Below, in pieces: positions 47,315 to 57,725 of a stretch of 64,000 bases of DNA (positions are counted from its first letter, which is position 1; each line of letters opens with the position of its first letter). Under the pieces are notes generated by a model. That model was not told where the DNA came from, did not search any database, and saw only the letters and a list, made by a program, of their open reading frames with translations. The stretch is taken from NCBI GenBank assembly GCA_027489455.1, contig JAIXZR010000294.1:1-64000 (forward strand), given 5' to 3'. Origin of the DNA: Rubrivivax sp. GTDB lineage: Bacteria > Pseudomonadota > Gammaproteobacteria > Burkholderiales > Burkholderiaceae_C. Position numbers and translations under genes: made by a program.

Positions 47315-48862
47315 TCAGGCCCGGCGCTGGCGAAGCACTGCGCCGCCGATGAGCACGGCCCCGGCCAGCAGCAGCACCGCGCTGGCGGGTTCCGGCACGG
47401 GGCTGATCGTCACGCGGTAGGCGAGGAACATGGTGTCCAGGTTCTTGCCATCGTTGTAGGCCGCGCCGGCGTGGAAGCCGTCGGTGGTGGCGAAGTCGTT
47501 GTCGTTGGCAACGAACAGGAAGTAGTCGTAGGGCCGGTCCGGATCCAGCGCCGGCAGCAGGGCCAGGCCCTCCCACTTCTCGCTGAGGTTCTCGAACCCG
47601 ACCTGCAGGCCATTGGTGAGGCCGAAGCGGTTGAGCTGGCTGCGGTCATTGATGTTCAGGAAACCCGTTCTTGCCGCTGCCGTGATGGCCGGGTTCAACA
47701 CGCCGCCCGGGGCGATCTGCGTTTCGAAGGATTGGCCCAGGATGTTGGTCGCGCCGGCGAGATCGATGATCTGCACCTCGCGCAGCAGGCTGGTCTGCGT
47801 GCCGACCTGCTGGCCATTGCTGTCGCGCGGCAGCATCAGCAGCTGCGTCGAAGACAGCGCCAGCAGCTCGCTCTGCGCCGCCACCAGGGTGGCGCTGCCT
47901 TGCTGGAACTTGGGCAGCTGAACGACGTACTCGCCCGTCAGGCGGATCTGGTTGGGGTCGCTGATGTCATAGGTGAAGACACGCGTGTTGTCGCGGCTGG
48001 CGGCGGCCGTGGCAGCGGTGGTGGTGTTGATGTCCTGCCGCGCGGCGCTTTGCAGGCCCACGAACAGCGTGCGCCCGTCGGGAGACACCGTCAGGCCCTC
48101 GAAGCCCTGGTTGTTGGCCCGGCCCGCGCTCGGGTTGGCCGGCAGCGGCGCGGGCTGCCCGGTGGTCGGGTTGTTGCTGCTGTAGTCGGTGACGCCATTG
48201 CGCAGCGGCCGCACCGAGGCGGCCACCTCCAGCGCGCCGATGAAGCGCCCATCGGGCGCGAAGCGATAGATCGACGGCCCGTACTCGTCGCTGACCAGGC
48301 GTGAGCCGTCGGACAGCACCACCACGCCTTCGGCGTCCAGCGCCAGCTTGCCGTTGAAGGCCTGGGGCAGCTCCGGCAGCCCGAACGCGGCCGGCCTCGC
48401 GCCGCCCGTGGCCACACCCCCGGGCACCGGGTCCAGGCCGGTGAACGTCTGCGTCAGGCCCGTGGGCAGGGTTTCGTAGAGGCGCGTGGCCTGGGTGAGC
48501 GTCAGGCCGATCTGGTTCTGCGGCAGGCCGGTGGCGCCGGCGGCTGCCGGTGTGAAGCTCATCTGCAGCGTGTTCAGCCGTGGCGCGTAGTCGATCGTGC
48601 CGGCGATGTTGTAGCCGCGGTCGGGTGCGGCCAGGAAGGTGCCGGTGTAGGTGTTGCCCACCCGCGTCCAGCTGGCGGCGTCGGCCCACAGGCCGCTGAT
48701 GGAGCCGAAGGTTTCGCCATGCTGGTCGCGCAGGTTGGCCGCCATGCGGCCCACGCCCACGAGCTCCTGCACCGTGAAGACCGAGCCGCCGAAGACCATT
48801 TGGGCCTGGGCCGGCAAGCCCATGGCCAACACGGCGGCCAGCGCCATCGAAGTACGCAACAT
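47315..48862 (-). CDS. Esterase-like activity of phytase family protein with PEP-CTERM
   Basis: Signal peptide; DRGYNIAGT, ADGSRLVSDEYGPSIYRFAPDGRFIGAL-like segments; C-terminus SPVPEPASAVLLLAGAVLIGGAVLRQRRA. Confidence 0.82.
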   Translation of the reverse strand: MLRTSMALAAVLAMGLPAQAQMVFGGSVFTVQELVGVGRMAANLRDQHGETFGSISGLWADAASWTRVGNTYTGTFLAAPDRGYNIAGTIDYAPRLNTLQMSFTPAAAGATGLPQNQIGLTLTQATRLYETLPTGLTQTFTGLDPVPGGVATGGARPAAFGLPELPQAFNGKLALDAEGVVVLSDGSRLVSDEYGPSIYRFAPDGRFIGALEVAASVRPLRNGVTDYSSNNPTTGQPAPLPANPSAGRANNQGFEGLTVSPDGRTLFVGLQSAARQDINTTTAATAAASRDNTRVFTYDISDPNQIRLTGEYVVQLPKFQQGSATLVAAQSELLALSSTQLLMLPRDSNGQQVGTQTSLLREVQIIDLAGATNILGQSFETQIAPGGVLNPAITAAARTGFLNINDRSQLNRFGLTNGLQVGFENLSEKWEGLALLPALDPDRPYDYFLFVANDNDFATTDGFHAGAAYNDGKNLDTMFLAYRVTISPVPEPASAVLLLAGAVLIGGAVLRQRRA

Positions 48863-49010
48863 GACAAACCCTTCACGATCCGATTGGTCGCCGAATGCTC
48901 GGCGGGCGTGATGACAGGCTTGTGACCACGATGGCGGTGCCCACCCCGCTGCGGGCACCCCCTGGCGCCCCGCCTGCCGCCATGCCGTGAAGAATGTGCG
49001 CGGCGTCGAC

Positions 49011-52000
49011 TCAGGCTCCGGCGTGTCGCGGCTTGGCGCCGAACAGGCCCTCGATGGGTTCCGGGCTGTGCAGCAGGAAGCCCTGCGCATAGTCGATGCC
49101 GATCTCGCGCACGCGCGCCAGGACTTCCGGCCGGTCCACGAACTCGGCGACGGTCTTGATTCCCAACACCCGGGCCACGTCCACGAAACAGCGCACGGCG
49201 GCGGCGTCCAGCGGGTCGTCGATCAGGTCGCGGATGAAGCTGCCATCGATCTTGAGCAGATCGACCTTGAGGGTCTTCAGGTAGCCGAACGAGGAAGCCC
49301 CGGCCCCGAAGTCGTCGAGCGCCACCCGGACCCCGAGCGCTCGGACCTGGTCGATGAAGATCGCGGCGTCTGCCATGTTCGTGACGGCTGCGGTTTCCGT
49401 GATCTCGAGGCACAGGCGCCGGCAGGCCGTGCTGCCGGCTTCGGTCAGTGCGTCGATGGCATGCCGGTGGAACGCCCGGTCGCCCACGGATTGCCCTGAC
49501 AAGTTGATGCACAGCATATCCAGGACCAGCGCGTCGCCGATGGCCTGAATCTGCTGCAATGCGCGCCGGAGCACCCACCGGTCGATCCGCGTGGCCATGT
49601 GAAAGCGCTCCGCGGCGGGCAGGAAGGCCACGGTCGGGATCAGTCGGCCGTCGCTGTCCAGCATCCGCAGCAGCACTTCCGCATGCAGCCCCGGCGAGCC
49701 ATCGCCAAGGGCCTGGATGCGCTGGGCGTAGAGCACGAAACGGTCTTCATCCAGCGCCTGCTCCAGGCGCGTGGCCCACTGCATCTCGCCCTGCCGTGCC
49801 CGCATGGCCTGATCGGTATCGAACCAGACATGCACACGATTGCGGCCCGCCTCCTTGGCGGCGTAGCACGAGGTGTCTGCCGCCTGCATGGCGGCGGCCG
49901 TGTTGGTCCAGCGGCTGTCCACCGGCACCAGGCCGATGCTGGCGCCGATGCGGAAACGCCGCCCGTCGTGCAGGAATCTGAATTCCTCCATGCGGTCGCA
50001 GATCAGCTGCGCCACGCGTTGAGCCCGGTCGGAGGTGCAGTGCTCCAGGATGACCGCGAACTCGTCACCACCCAGGCGGGCCAGCGTGTCGCGCGCACGC
50101 ACGGCCTCACGCAACAGCTTGGCCACCTGCTGCAGGAGCTGGTCGCCCACCGAGTGCCCGCACGCATCGTTCACGAGCTTGAACTGGTCCAGATCGATGT
50201 ACAGCAGGGCGTGCTCGCTGCGTTCTTCGTGGGCCTTGTCCAGCGTGCGGCGCAGCCGGGTCTCGAACTCTGCCCGGTTGACCAGGCCCGTGAGGGCGTC
50301 GTGCGTGGCGCGGTAGCTCATCTCGCCGGAGAGCCGGCGCTGCTCGGTCACATCGTGGAAGACCAGCACCACGCCCAGGATGTCGCCACTGGGGTTGCGG
50401 ATCGGCGCGGCCGAATCCTCGATGCCGAACTCGTCGCCGTGGCGCGAGATGAGCACGGTGTGGTTGGCCAGCCCCACGATCTTGCCCTGGGCCAGGCAGG
50501 TGGCTACCGGGCTCTCGGTGGGCTGTCGGGTCTCTTCGTTGACGATGTGGAACACCTGGGTCAGCGGCCGCCCGATGGCTTCACTCGACAGCCACCCGGT
50601 CATGCGCTCGGCCGCCGGGTTCAGCCAGGTCACCTGGCTTTGGGCGTCGGTGGTGATCACGGCGTCGCCGATCGACTGCAGGGTCACGCGCAGCAGCTCG
50701 TGCTGCTCCGCCAGCTGGTTGGCAAGCTCGCGCAGCGGCGTCACGTCCCAGTTCACGCCCACCATGCGCAGGGCTTGGCCCGCGCCATCGCGGGTCACCC
50801 TGCCAGTAGCGCGAAGGTGGTGCACGGAGCCGTCGTCCCAGACCACGCGGAACTCGGAGCGGAAGTCTGTAGCGCTATCCAACGACGACTTGAACTCCTG
50901 CTCGACCCGGCTTCGATCGGCGGGGTGAAGGTGACGAATCCAGAGCGGGTAACCGTCCGTGCCCGGGCCCTTGGGCAGGCCGTGCAGCTGGTACATCAGG
51001 GCATCCCAGGTGAGCACACCGGTTTGCAGATTCAGCTCCCAGACCCCGATGCCACCGGTTTCGGTGGCCAGTGTCACGCGTTGCTGGGCGGCCTCCAGGG
51101 CCAGGCGATCCTCGACGCGTCGGGTGATGTCCTGGAAGGCGCCGAACAGCCGCACGGGCTGGCCGCCCTCGAACTCCGCGTGGCCCACGGCACGCACCCA
51201 GATCCTGCGACCGCCTCGCTGGATGAAGGGCAGCTCCAGATCCCAGTCCTTGCCGTCGGCCATGGCCTGCACCACGGCGGCTTCGACGATGGGCCGTGCT
51301 TCCGGCGCATAGAAGTCGATGGCCTCGGCCAGTCGCGGCTGGTAGCCGGGGTCGACACCATGGATGCGACAGGTCTGCTCTGACCAGCGGATGCTGCCAC
51401 TGGCAATGTCGACTTCCCAGCCTCCGACCTGCGCCAGGGCGCCCGTGCGATTGAGCAGCTCCTCGCTCTTGCGCACGCGGTCTTCCTGCGCCTTGCGGGC
51501 CGTGATGTCCAGGTGGGTGCCGAACATCCATTCCGGCTGACCGTCCGCGGTGCGCGTCAGCACCTGGCCGCGGTCGAGCACCCAGACCCAATGGCCATCG
51601 CGGTGCCGCATGCGTGCCTCGCATTCGTAGGCCGCCGTTTCGCCCTTGAAGTGCGCTTCGAGCAGCGCGCTGCATCGAGCCAGGTCTTCAGGGTGGGCCA
51701 GACCGGCCCAGGTCTGGATGGTGGTGGGCGACAGTTCGGCCAGCGTGGCCCCGACGATCTCGGCCCAACGCTCGTTGAAGCGTGTTTCTCCGGTCTGAAC
51801 GTTCCATTCCCAGGTGCCTGCGCCAGTGCCCTGGATGATCGCCGCCAGCCGTTCGCGTTCCTCCTCAAGTGCGCGGCGCGCTTGCCAGCGCTCGGTGGTG
51901 TCTTCCACCAGACCCACGTAGCCGGTGAGCTCTTCCTGGCCACCGCGCAGGGCACGCGCCACGGCGCGCACATGGCGCACGGTGCCATCGCGGCGGCGGA

Positions 52001-52748
52001 CACGGAACTCCATGTCGAACTCTTGTTCCAGCGCGGCGCTGCGCTGCCAGCGGGCGAACACTGCGGCCTTGTCTTCGGGGTGCAGTGTCTGGTTCCAGCC
52101 TTCGCCCAGGGCTTCGACTTCGCTCAGACCGTAGATGGCCTGCCAGCGCGCATTGGTGTAGACGCATGCGCCGGCCGCATCGGTGGCAAACACGCCCATC
52201 GGCGATGCCTCGCTCAGCGTGCGAAAGCGGATCTCGCTGGTCGCGAAAGCCCGTGCCATGCGACGCGATTCCAGCGCCTGGACAGCGGCGATCGACAGCA
52301 GGCGCAGCACCTCGCGTTGCTTTTCGCTCAGGCGGCGGGGCACACGGTCGATCACGCAGAGCGTGCCCACGTGGGCGCCGTCGCTCAAGCGAAGCGTCGC
52401 GCCGGCATAGAAGCGGATGTCCGGCGCCGTGGCCACCAGGGGGTTGTCGGCGAAGCGGGGGTCGGCCAGGGCGTCAGGCACCTCGAAGATGCCTTCGTCC
52501 AGGATCGCGTGAGCGCAGAACGCCACGTCGCGGGGCGTCTCGGTCACGCCGGGCAGGCCCACATTGGCCTTGAACCACTGCCGGTCTTGGTCGATCAGGC
52601 TGACCAGCGAGATCGGGACGCCACACACCAGAGCTGCGGTTTCCACCAACGCATCGAACTCGCTCTCGGGCGCGGAGTCCAGCACGTCCAGCCGTCGCAG
52701 TGCCCGCAGGCGCTCTGGTTCGTCGAAGGGCATCGGTGCGGTCAGCAT
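49011..52748 (-). CDS. GAF/multi-PAS/GGDEF/EAL bifunctional-type c-di-GMP protein
   Basis: GAF-type N-terminus; PAS/PAC blocks; RARDTLARLGGDEFAVILEH; EVLLRML, ETAAV, DDFGAGASSFGYLKTLKVDLLKIDGSFI. Confidence 0.93.
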   Translation of the reverse strand: MLTAPMPFDEPERLRALRRLDVLDSAPESEFDALVETAALVCGVPISLVSLIDQDRQWFKANVGLPGVTETPRDVAFCAHAILDEGIFEVPDALADPRFADNPLVATAPDIRFYAGATLRLSDGAHVGTLCVIDRVPRRLSEKQREVLRLLSIAAVQALESRRMARAFATSEIRFRTLSEASPMGVFATDAAGACVYTNARWQAIYGLSEVEALGEGWNQTLHPEDKAAVFARWQRSAALEQEFDMEFRVRRRDGTVRHVRAVARALRGGQEELTGYVGLVEDTTERWQARRALEEERERLAAIIQGTGAGTWEWNVQTGETRFNERWAEIVGATLAELSPTTIQTWAGLAHPEDLARCSALLEAHFKGETAAYECEARMRHRDGHWVWVLDRGQVLTRTADGQPEWMFGTHLDITARKAQEDRVRKSEELLNRTGALAQVGGWEVDIASGSIRWSEQTCRIHGVDPGYQPRLAEAIDFYAPEARPIVEAAVVQAMADGKDWDLELPFIQRGGRRIWVRAVGHAEFEGGQPVRLFGAFQDITRRVEDRLALEAAQQRVTLATETGGIGVWELNLQTGVLTWDALMYQLHGLPKGPGTDGYPLWIRHLHPADRSRVEQEFKSSLDSATDFRSEFRVVWDDGSVHHLRATGRVTRDGAGQALRMVGVNWDVTPLRELANQLAEQHELLRVTLQSIGDAVITTDAQSQVTWLNPAAERMTGWLSSEAIGRPLTQVFHIVNEETRQPTESPVATCLAQGKIVGLANHTVLISRHGDEFGIEDSAAPIRNPSGDILGVVLVFHDVTEQRRLSGEMSYRATHDALTGLVNRAEFETRLRRTLDKAHEERSEHALLYIDLDQFKLVNDACGHSVGDQLLQQVAKLLREAVRARDTLARLGGDEFAVILEHCTSDRAQRVAQLICDRMEEFRFLHDGRRFRIGASIGLVPVDSRWTNTAAAMQAADTSCYAAKEAGRNRVHVWFDTDQAMRARQGEMQWATRLEQALDEDRFVLYAQRIQALGDGSPGLHAEVLLRMLDSDGRLIPTVAFLPAAERFHMATRIDRWVLRRALQQIQAIGDALVLDMLCINLSGQSVGDRAFHRHAIDALTEAGSTACRRLCLEITETAAVTNMADAAIFIDQVRALGVRVALDDFGAGASSFGYLKTLKVDLLKIDGSFIRDLIDDPLDAAAVRCFVDVARVLGIKTVAEFVDRPEVLARVREIGIDYAQGFLLHSPEPIEGLFGAKPRHAGA

Positions 52749-52895
52749 GGGGCGGGCTCGTCCTGGCAAAGCGCCGGATTCTGGCCCTACTGCCCAGCTC
52801 GTGGGTTCGACCTTGGTCTGGAACTCAGCCCCGGCCGGATGCGCCCGCTATCGCTGACGCGCCAGTGCCACGGCGCGTCAGCGCGTGAACTTCGT

Positions 52896-52976
52896 TCAGT
52901 CACGCCACTGGCGCCGCTGCCACTCGGCAGCGGCAATGAGCAGGACGATGGGCAGCAGGACGGTGAGACTGATCAT
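52896..52976 (-). CDS. Candidate 26-aa single-pass membrane microprotein
   Basis: MISLTVLLPIVLLIAAAEWQRRQWRD* preceded on the minus strand by TTCAAGGAGCCCGCCATG (RBS-like AAGGAG); absent from the ORF track because of size. Confidence 0.5.
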   Translation of the reverse strand: MISLTVLLPIVLLIAAAEWQRRQWRD

Positions 52977-53146
52977 GGCGGGCTCCTTGAACGCAGACGA
53001 TCTTGTCTGCAGGCCCTTATCGTCTCGATCCACCGCTCTTTTGGCAGCGGCAGATGCCACCCCGGGGCAGTGCGTTATTCACAGCCCACCGTCCGGCTTG
53101 CCAGAGCCACAGTCGCCGGGCGACTGCGTGTGCTCTGGCGGTGCCT

Positions 53147-53908
53147 TCAGCGCCGGCCTGCCCGCAGCAGGCCGGCCAGCAGCAAGGTGCCGGCCAGCAT
53201 CAGCATCACGCCGCCTGGCTCAGGGATGGGTGCGACCTGCACGGTCAGCAAGGGCCGCTCGGCGATCTCTGCCCACTCGGCGCTGTACCAGTCCAGGCCG
53301 TTGGTGCCGTCCGGCAGCCAGGGCAGCAGCGCCCAGCCTTGGCTGCCGCCTTGGCCGGCCTGCAGGCGCTGCAGGGGCAGCGTGAAGTCGAAGCTGAACA
53401 GGCCGCCCGGGATCACGGTGCCGCCTTCGTTGGCGCCCACGGTCAGCAGCGGGGTGAGGGCGGCTTCCACGCCATTGGCCTGGATACCCCCCACAGCGCT
53501 GTTCCAGGTGATGCTGTTGGCGTTCCAGGCCTGCAGCATCTCGTGCAGCAGGAAGCCGCTGCCGCCGCTGGTGATGTTCAGCGTCAACGTCGCCGAGACG
53601 ATGGTCTCGCCGGGGGCGATCAGCCCTGGTGCGCTGCCAAACAGGTCCGAGAAGCGCAGGAGCGCTTGCGTGGGCGCGCCCCCGTCCGAGGCATCGACGC
53701 CGATCTCAAGCTCGGCGCCGTAATTGACGGTGGGATCCGCCGCGCGGATCTGCGTGTCAACCGTGCCGCCGTAGCCGTTGAGCCCTTGCTGGAACTGCAG
53801 CGTGCGGGTGGCTGCATTGGCATGGCTGGCTGCCACCCCCATGGCCAGCAGAAGCAACACCGGCGCGGCGCGATGGCCGATGGTGGACAGATCGTTGGTG
53901 TAACGCAT
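53147..53908 (-). CDS. DNRLRE-type domain PEP-CTERM protein
   Basis: TRTLQFQQGLNGYGGTVDTQIRAADPTVNYGAELEIGVD; C-terminus APIPEPGGVMLMLAGTLLLAGLLRAGRR. Confidence 0.85.
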   Translation of the reverse strand: MRYTNDLSTIGHRAAPVLLLLAMGVAASHANAATRTLQFQQGLNGYGGTVDTQIRAADPTVNYGAELEIGVDASDGGAPTQALLRFSDLFGSAPGLIAPGETIVSATLTLNITSGGSGFLLHEMLQAWNANSITWNSAVGGIQANGVEAALTPLLTVGANEGGTVIPGGLFSFDFTLPLQRLQAGQGGSQGWALLPWLPDGTNGLDWYSAEWAEIAERPLLTVQVAPIPEPGGVMLMLAGTLLLAGLLRAGRR

Positions 53909-54307
53909 GAGATCTCCTCTTGAAGGTGCCCGGGCGCATCACGCCGGACTGTTTGAACATCGGATGGCGCTGTCGCCTGAACCGAATCCTCAGCGCGCCT
54001 CATGAAGCGGGCGTGACGGCAGGAGAGGGAGTGCGTTCAATCCAGCATGCGGCGTGGTCGGCCACCCAGCACAGCAAGAGGCTGGCGCCGGGCGCTACTG
54101 CAGCGCCTAACGACAGCACGCCGGCGCAGCTGGAGACACCCGGACTGTTGGGAACCGTTGCGCGGGGACGGCCTGCCAGCCCTGCGGCGAGGGCTCGACC
54201 ATGCAGACGCTTGCGTGTTTGTGCAGGAAGCAGTCTGTGGTTGCTGCGGAAGTGCCTGCACTCTGAACCCGGATGGCCTGAAACCGTGTAGGACGGCCTG
54301 GCCAAAG

Positions 54308-54343
54308 AAAAAGCCTCAAGTCGTTGATTTCTTGAGGCTTTTT
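54308..54343. terminator. Rho-independent (bidirectional) terminator downstream of tRNA
   Basis: aaaaagcctcaag-tcgttgattt-cttgaggcttttt. Confidence 0.9.
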
Positions 54344-54384
54344 GCAGGTCTTCGGGCAATCTGGCGCTGCCCGAGACATGGGGT

Positions 54385-54460
<76 letters not shown>

Positions 54461-54588
54461 GCCCGTGCCGAAATCTTAGCACCGGCGCAGCAGGGCGCCG
54501 GCTAACATCGCGCCGCTTCGGGGCTGCTGCTGCGCTGTGTCAAGGCCATGGCGCATGCCGGGCGCGCCCCGCCATCGTGAGAACGCCC

Positions 54589-55458
54589 ATGAAACCGAAA
54601 GCCGATCCGGCCTGGCTGGAAGCCCAGTACAACAACCGCGCTCGCGTGCCCGATCACGCCCGGGTTTTCATGCGCTGGGAAGAGGCATCTGCCCTTGTGC
54701 GCAGGACCAGTCCGGCGCAACTGGACATCCGGTTCGCGCCCGGCCAGGGCGGCCTGCTGGACGTCTTCCCGCCCAGCGCCCCGGCGCCGGCAGGCGGCGC
54801 ACCGGTGATGGTCTTCATCCACGGCGGCTACTGGCGGTCGCTCGACAAATCCCAGCATTCCTTCGTTGCCCCGGCCTTCAATGCGGCAGGCGCGCTGGTG
54901 GTGGTGCCCAACTACGCGCTGTGCCCGGCCGTGACGGTGGAAGACATCACCCTGCAGGTGGCTGCAGCCGTCGCCTGGACATGGCGCCATGCGCGTGATT
55001 TCGGCGGTGACCCGGCACGCCTGGCCCTGGTGGGCCACTCGGCGGGTGGCCATCTGGCCACCATGATGCTGAGCTGCCGCTGGAAGGAGATCGACCCGGC
55101 CATGCCAGCCCAGCCGGTCACGGGCGCGCTGTCGATTTCCGGTCTCTACGACCTCGAGCCCCTGCGGCACGTGCCTTCGGTGCAGGCCGATCTGCGGCTC
55201 ACGCCGGCATCGGTGGCGCGCCTGAGCCCAGCGTTCTTTCCGCGCCCGCAAGGCGGGCGGCTGCAGGCCGCGGTGGGCGCCGACGAGAGTGACGAGTTTC
55301 TGCGCCAGAACCTGCTGATCCGCGACGTCTGGGGCCCGACGGCCGTGCCGGTGTGTGAAACGGTTCCCGGCAAGAACCATTTCACCGTCCTGGAAAGCCT
55401 GGTCGACCCGGCAGGCCGACTGCACACGCTGGCCCTTCGGTTGCTGGGCTTGCGTTGA
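54589..55458 (+). CDS. Alpha/beta hydrolase (kynurenine-formamidase/esterase-like)
   Basis: VMVFIHGGYWRSLDKSQHS, LALVGHSAGGHLATMML. Confidence 0.9.
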   Translation: MKPKADPAWLEAQYNNRARVPDHARVFMRWEEASALVRRTSPAQLDIRFAPGQGGLLDVFPPSAPAPAGGAPVMVFIHGGYWRSLDKSQHSFVAPAFNAAGALVVVPNYALCPAVTVEDITLQVAAAVAWTWRHARDFGGDPARLALVGHSAGGHLATMMLSCRWKEIDPAMPAQPVTGALSISGLYDLEPLRHVPSVQADLRLTPASVARLSPAFFPRPQGGRLQAAVGADESDEFLRQNLLIRDVWGPTAVPVCETVPGKNHFTVLESLVDPAGRLHTLALRLLGLR

Positions 55459-55670
55459 CCTGCGGCCGACTGCGCCGCGGCAGCCAGGCCGTGGAAACCC
55501 GCGGCTATCGGCTGCATAGCCTGCGTGTATTGCCTGCCAGCGGTGCACTGCGCTAGCGTCCAAGGCAGCCGGGCCCTGCCCGGCGGCCCATGGCCACCGG
55601 CCTTGCGGCCACCCCGTCCCATCCACACCCGCCCGCCCTGACTGGGCGCCGACGAGAGGAGAGCCCAGGC

Positions 55671-56534
55671 ATGCTGTCTCCCGTGGTTGCCGGCCTCATG
55701 CGTTTGCCCGAATGGGGGCTGTCGACATCGGGCCTGGTGGGCTGGATCGAAGAAGCCCTGGCCCTGGGCATCACCAGCTTCGACCATGCCGACATCTACG
55801 GCGGCTACAGCGTCGAAGCCGCTTTCGGTGCGGCGCTGGATCATGCGCCGGGCCTGCGCCGGCGGCTGCAGATCGTCACCAAGTGCGGCATCAAGCTGGT
55901 GTCGCCGCGGCGGCCAGGCCATGGCATCAAGAGCTACGACAGTTCGCGTGGCCATGTTCTGGCATCGGTGAACGAATCGCTGCGCGCGCTGCGCACCGAC
56001 CACATTGATCTGCTGCTGCTGCATCGCCCGGACTGGCTGATGGACCCGGCCGAACTGGCCGACACCTTCTCTGGCTTGCAGGCGGCCGGCAAGGTGCTGG
56101 CCTTTGGCGTGTCCAACCATCGGCCGGATCAACTGGCCATGCTGCACAGGCACTTTCCGCTGGCGGCGCACCAGGTGGAGTTCTCGCCCTTGCAGATGCA
56201 GGCGCTGAACGACGGCACGCTGGCGCAGTGCCTGGACCTGGGGCTGCAGGCGATGGCATGGTCGCCGCTGGGTGGTGGCCGGCTTTTCCGCAGTGACGAC
56301 GAGCAGTCGCGCCGCGTGCGCGGCGTGCTCGAAGCCCTGGCCCGCCAGCACGGCCAGGCCCCGGCCACGCTGGCCTGTGCCTGGCTGATGCGCCACCCGG
56401 CGCGGCCCCGGCCCGTCACCGGGTCGGGCCGGCTGCAGGCGCTGCAGCAGGCGGTGGCCGCGATGTCGCTGCAATTGCCTGCCGAGGATTGGTACCGCAT
56501 CTGGCAGGCGAGCACCGGGCACGAAGTCGCCTAA
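55671..56534 (+). CDS. Aldo/keto reductase
   Basis: SFDHADIYGGYSVEAAFGAALDHAPGLRRRLQIVTKCGI, DHIDLLLLHRPDWLMDPAELADTFSGLQAAGKVLAFGVSNHRPDQL. Confidence 0.93.
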   Translation: MLSPVVAGLMRLPEWGLSTSGLVGWIEEALALGITSFDHADIYGGYSVEAAFGAALDHAPGLRRRLQIVTKCGIKLVSPRRPGHGIKSYDSSRGHVLASVNESLRALRTDHIDLLLLHRPDWLMDPAELADTFSGLQAAGKVLAFGVSNHRPDQLAMLHRHFPLAAHQVEFSPLQMQALNDGTLAQCLDLGLQAMAWSPLGGGRLFRSDDEQSRRVRGVLEALARQHGQAPATLACAWLMRHPARPRPVTGSGRLQALQQAVAAMSLQLPAEDWYRIWQASTGHEVA

Positions 56535-56935
56535 GTCACGTCGCCGTCGACGTAGTACCAGCGGCCGCCTTCGCGCACGAAGCGGCTGGTTTCCTGCAGC
56601 CGGTGCGCTCGCCCGCCCAGCTTGCTGCGGGCGACGAACGCCACCGTGGCGGCTTCGGCGCCTTGCAGCTGGTGGCTGCGCACCTGCAGGCCCAGCCAGC
56701 GCAGGCCGGGCTCGGGCGCGTCCAGCACCGCGGGGCGGGTGCTGGCGTGCCAGGTGGCCAACAGGTAGTCCGTCAGGCCCAGCACATAGGCGCTGTAGCG
56801 TGACCGCATCAGCGCTTCGGCGTCCGGGGCCTGCAAGTGCTCCGGGCCGGCGTGCCAGCGGCCGCAGCAGCGGGCGTAGGGCTGGCCGCTGCCGCAGGGG
56901 CAGGCTTCAGGGGCGGGGGTGGGTGGGGCTGCCAT
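56531..56935 (-). CDS. YchJ-family protein with SEC-C-like motif
   Basis: CPCGSGQPYARCCGRWHAG...DAEALMRSRYSAYVLGLTDYLLATWH. Confidence 0.9.
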   Translation of the reverse strand: MAAPPTPAPEACPCGSGQPYARCCGRWHAGPEHLQAPDAEALMRSRYSAYVLGLTDYLLATWHASTRPAVLDAPEPGLRWLGLQVRSHQLQGAEAATVAFVARSKLGGRAHRLQETSRFVREGGRWYYVDGDVT

Positions 56936-57692
56936 CGAGGCGAGGATTGTCGGTGCCGGATTCGCGCAGCAGGTCGCGGAAGGCCCCGAACAGCCACGAG
57001 CGCATCCCCACCACCAGGGTGTAGGGGCGCTTGTCGGCTTCCGGCAGGCGCTGGTCGGCCAGGTGCTGCTGGGCGAAGTCCTGGGCCAGGCGCTGCAGCC
57101 TTTCGTTCAGCAGTTGCGCCTGGGGCAGGGCGACGTGGCCGTGCACCAGCATCAGCAGTTCGCCGCTGCCGCCGAAATCACCGCTGAAGTAGTCGCCCAC
57201 GGCGTGCTGGCGGAAGTAGCGCATCACCGGCCCGTCGGGGCGCCAGCGGAAGGTCTTGTCCACCTTCAGCCGGTAGCGGTTGTGGGCGCGCAGCTCGATG
57301 AAGTCGAGCTTGTCCAGCGCCAGCAGGCAGGCCACCGCCTGCGGCTTGCTCAGCCGGTAGGTGGTGGTGATCTGCTCCAGCGTCCACTGGCTCAGCGTGC
57401 AGATGGCCGCCAGCAGCAGCTTGGGGTCGGCGACGACGGCACGTTCCTGTTCCAGCGTGAGCTCGCGCCGCGGTGGCGCTGCGCTGGCCACCAGGCGCGC
57501 CAGCTCGGCGAAATCCATCTTCAGCACCGCCAGCACCTGGTCGATGCGCGCCAGGCTCAGGTCGCCCTTGGCGAAGATGCGCTTGACGCTGCTCTCGGCC
57601 AGCCCGAGCTCGCGCGCGAGCTGGGCGTAGGTGATGCCGGCGCGGCGCAGCTCGGCCTTGAGCGCGCTGACGAGGGCTTGGCTGCTGCTCAT
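56907..57692 (-). CDS. XRE-type helix-turn-helix transcriptional regulator
   Basis: MSSSQALVSALKAELRRAGITYAQLARELGLAESSVKRIFAKGDLSLARIDQVLAVLKM. Confidence 0.88.
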   Translation of the reverse strand: MSSSQALVSALKAELRRAGITYAQLARELGLAESSVKRIFAKGDLSLARIDQVLAVLKMDFAELARLVASAAPPRRELTLEQERAVVADPKLLLAAICTLSQWTLEQITTTYRLSKPQAVACLLALDKLDFIELRAHNRYRLKVDKTFRWRPDGPVMRYFRQHAVGDYFSGDFGGSGELLMLVHGHVALPQAQLLNERLQRLAQDFAQQHLADQRLPEADKRPYTLVVGMRSWLFGAFRDLLRESGTDNPRLDGSPTHPRP

Positions 57693-57708
57693 GCTGGGGC
57701 CTCCAGAA

Positions 57709-57725
57709 GTATCGATAAACGATAC
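57709..57725. promoter_or_regulatory. Candidate operator palindrome
   Basis: gtatcg-ataaa-cgatac perfect 6-bp inverted repeat 17 bp upstream of the XRE regulator start and in the divergent intergenic region. Confidence 0.5.
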
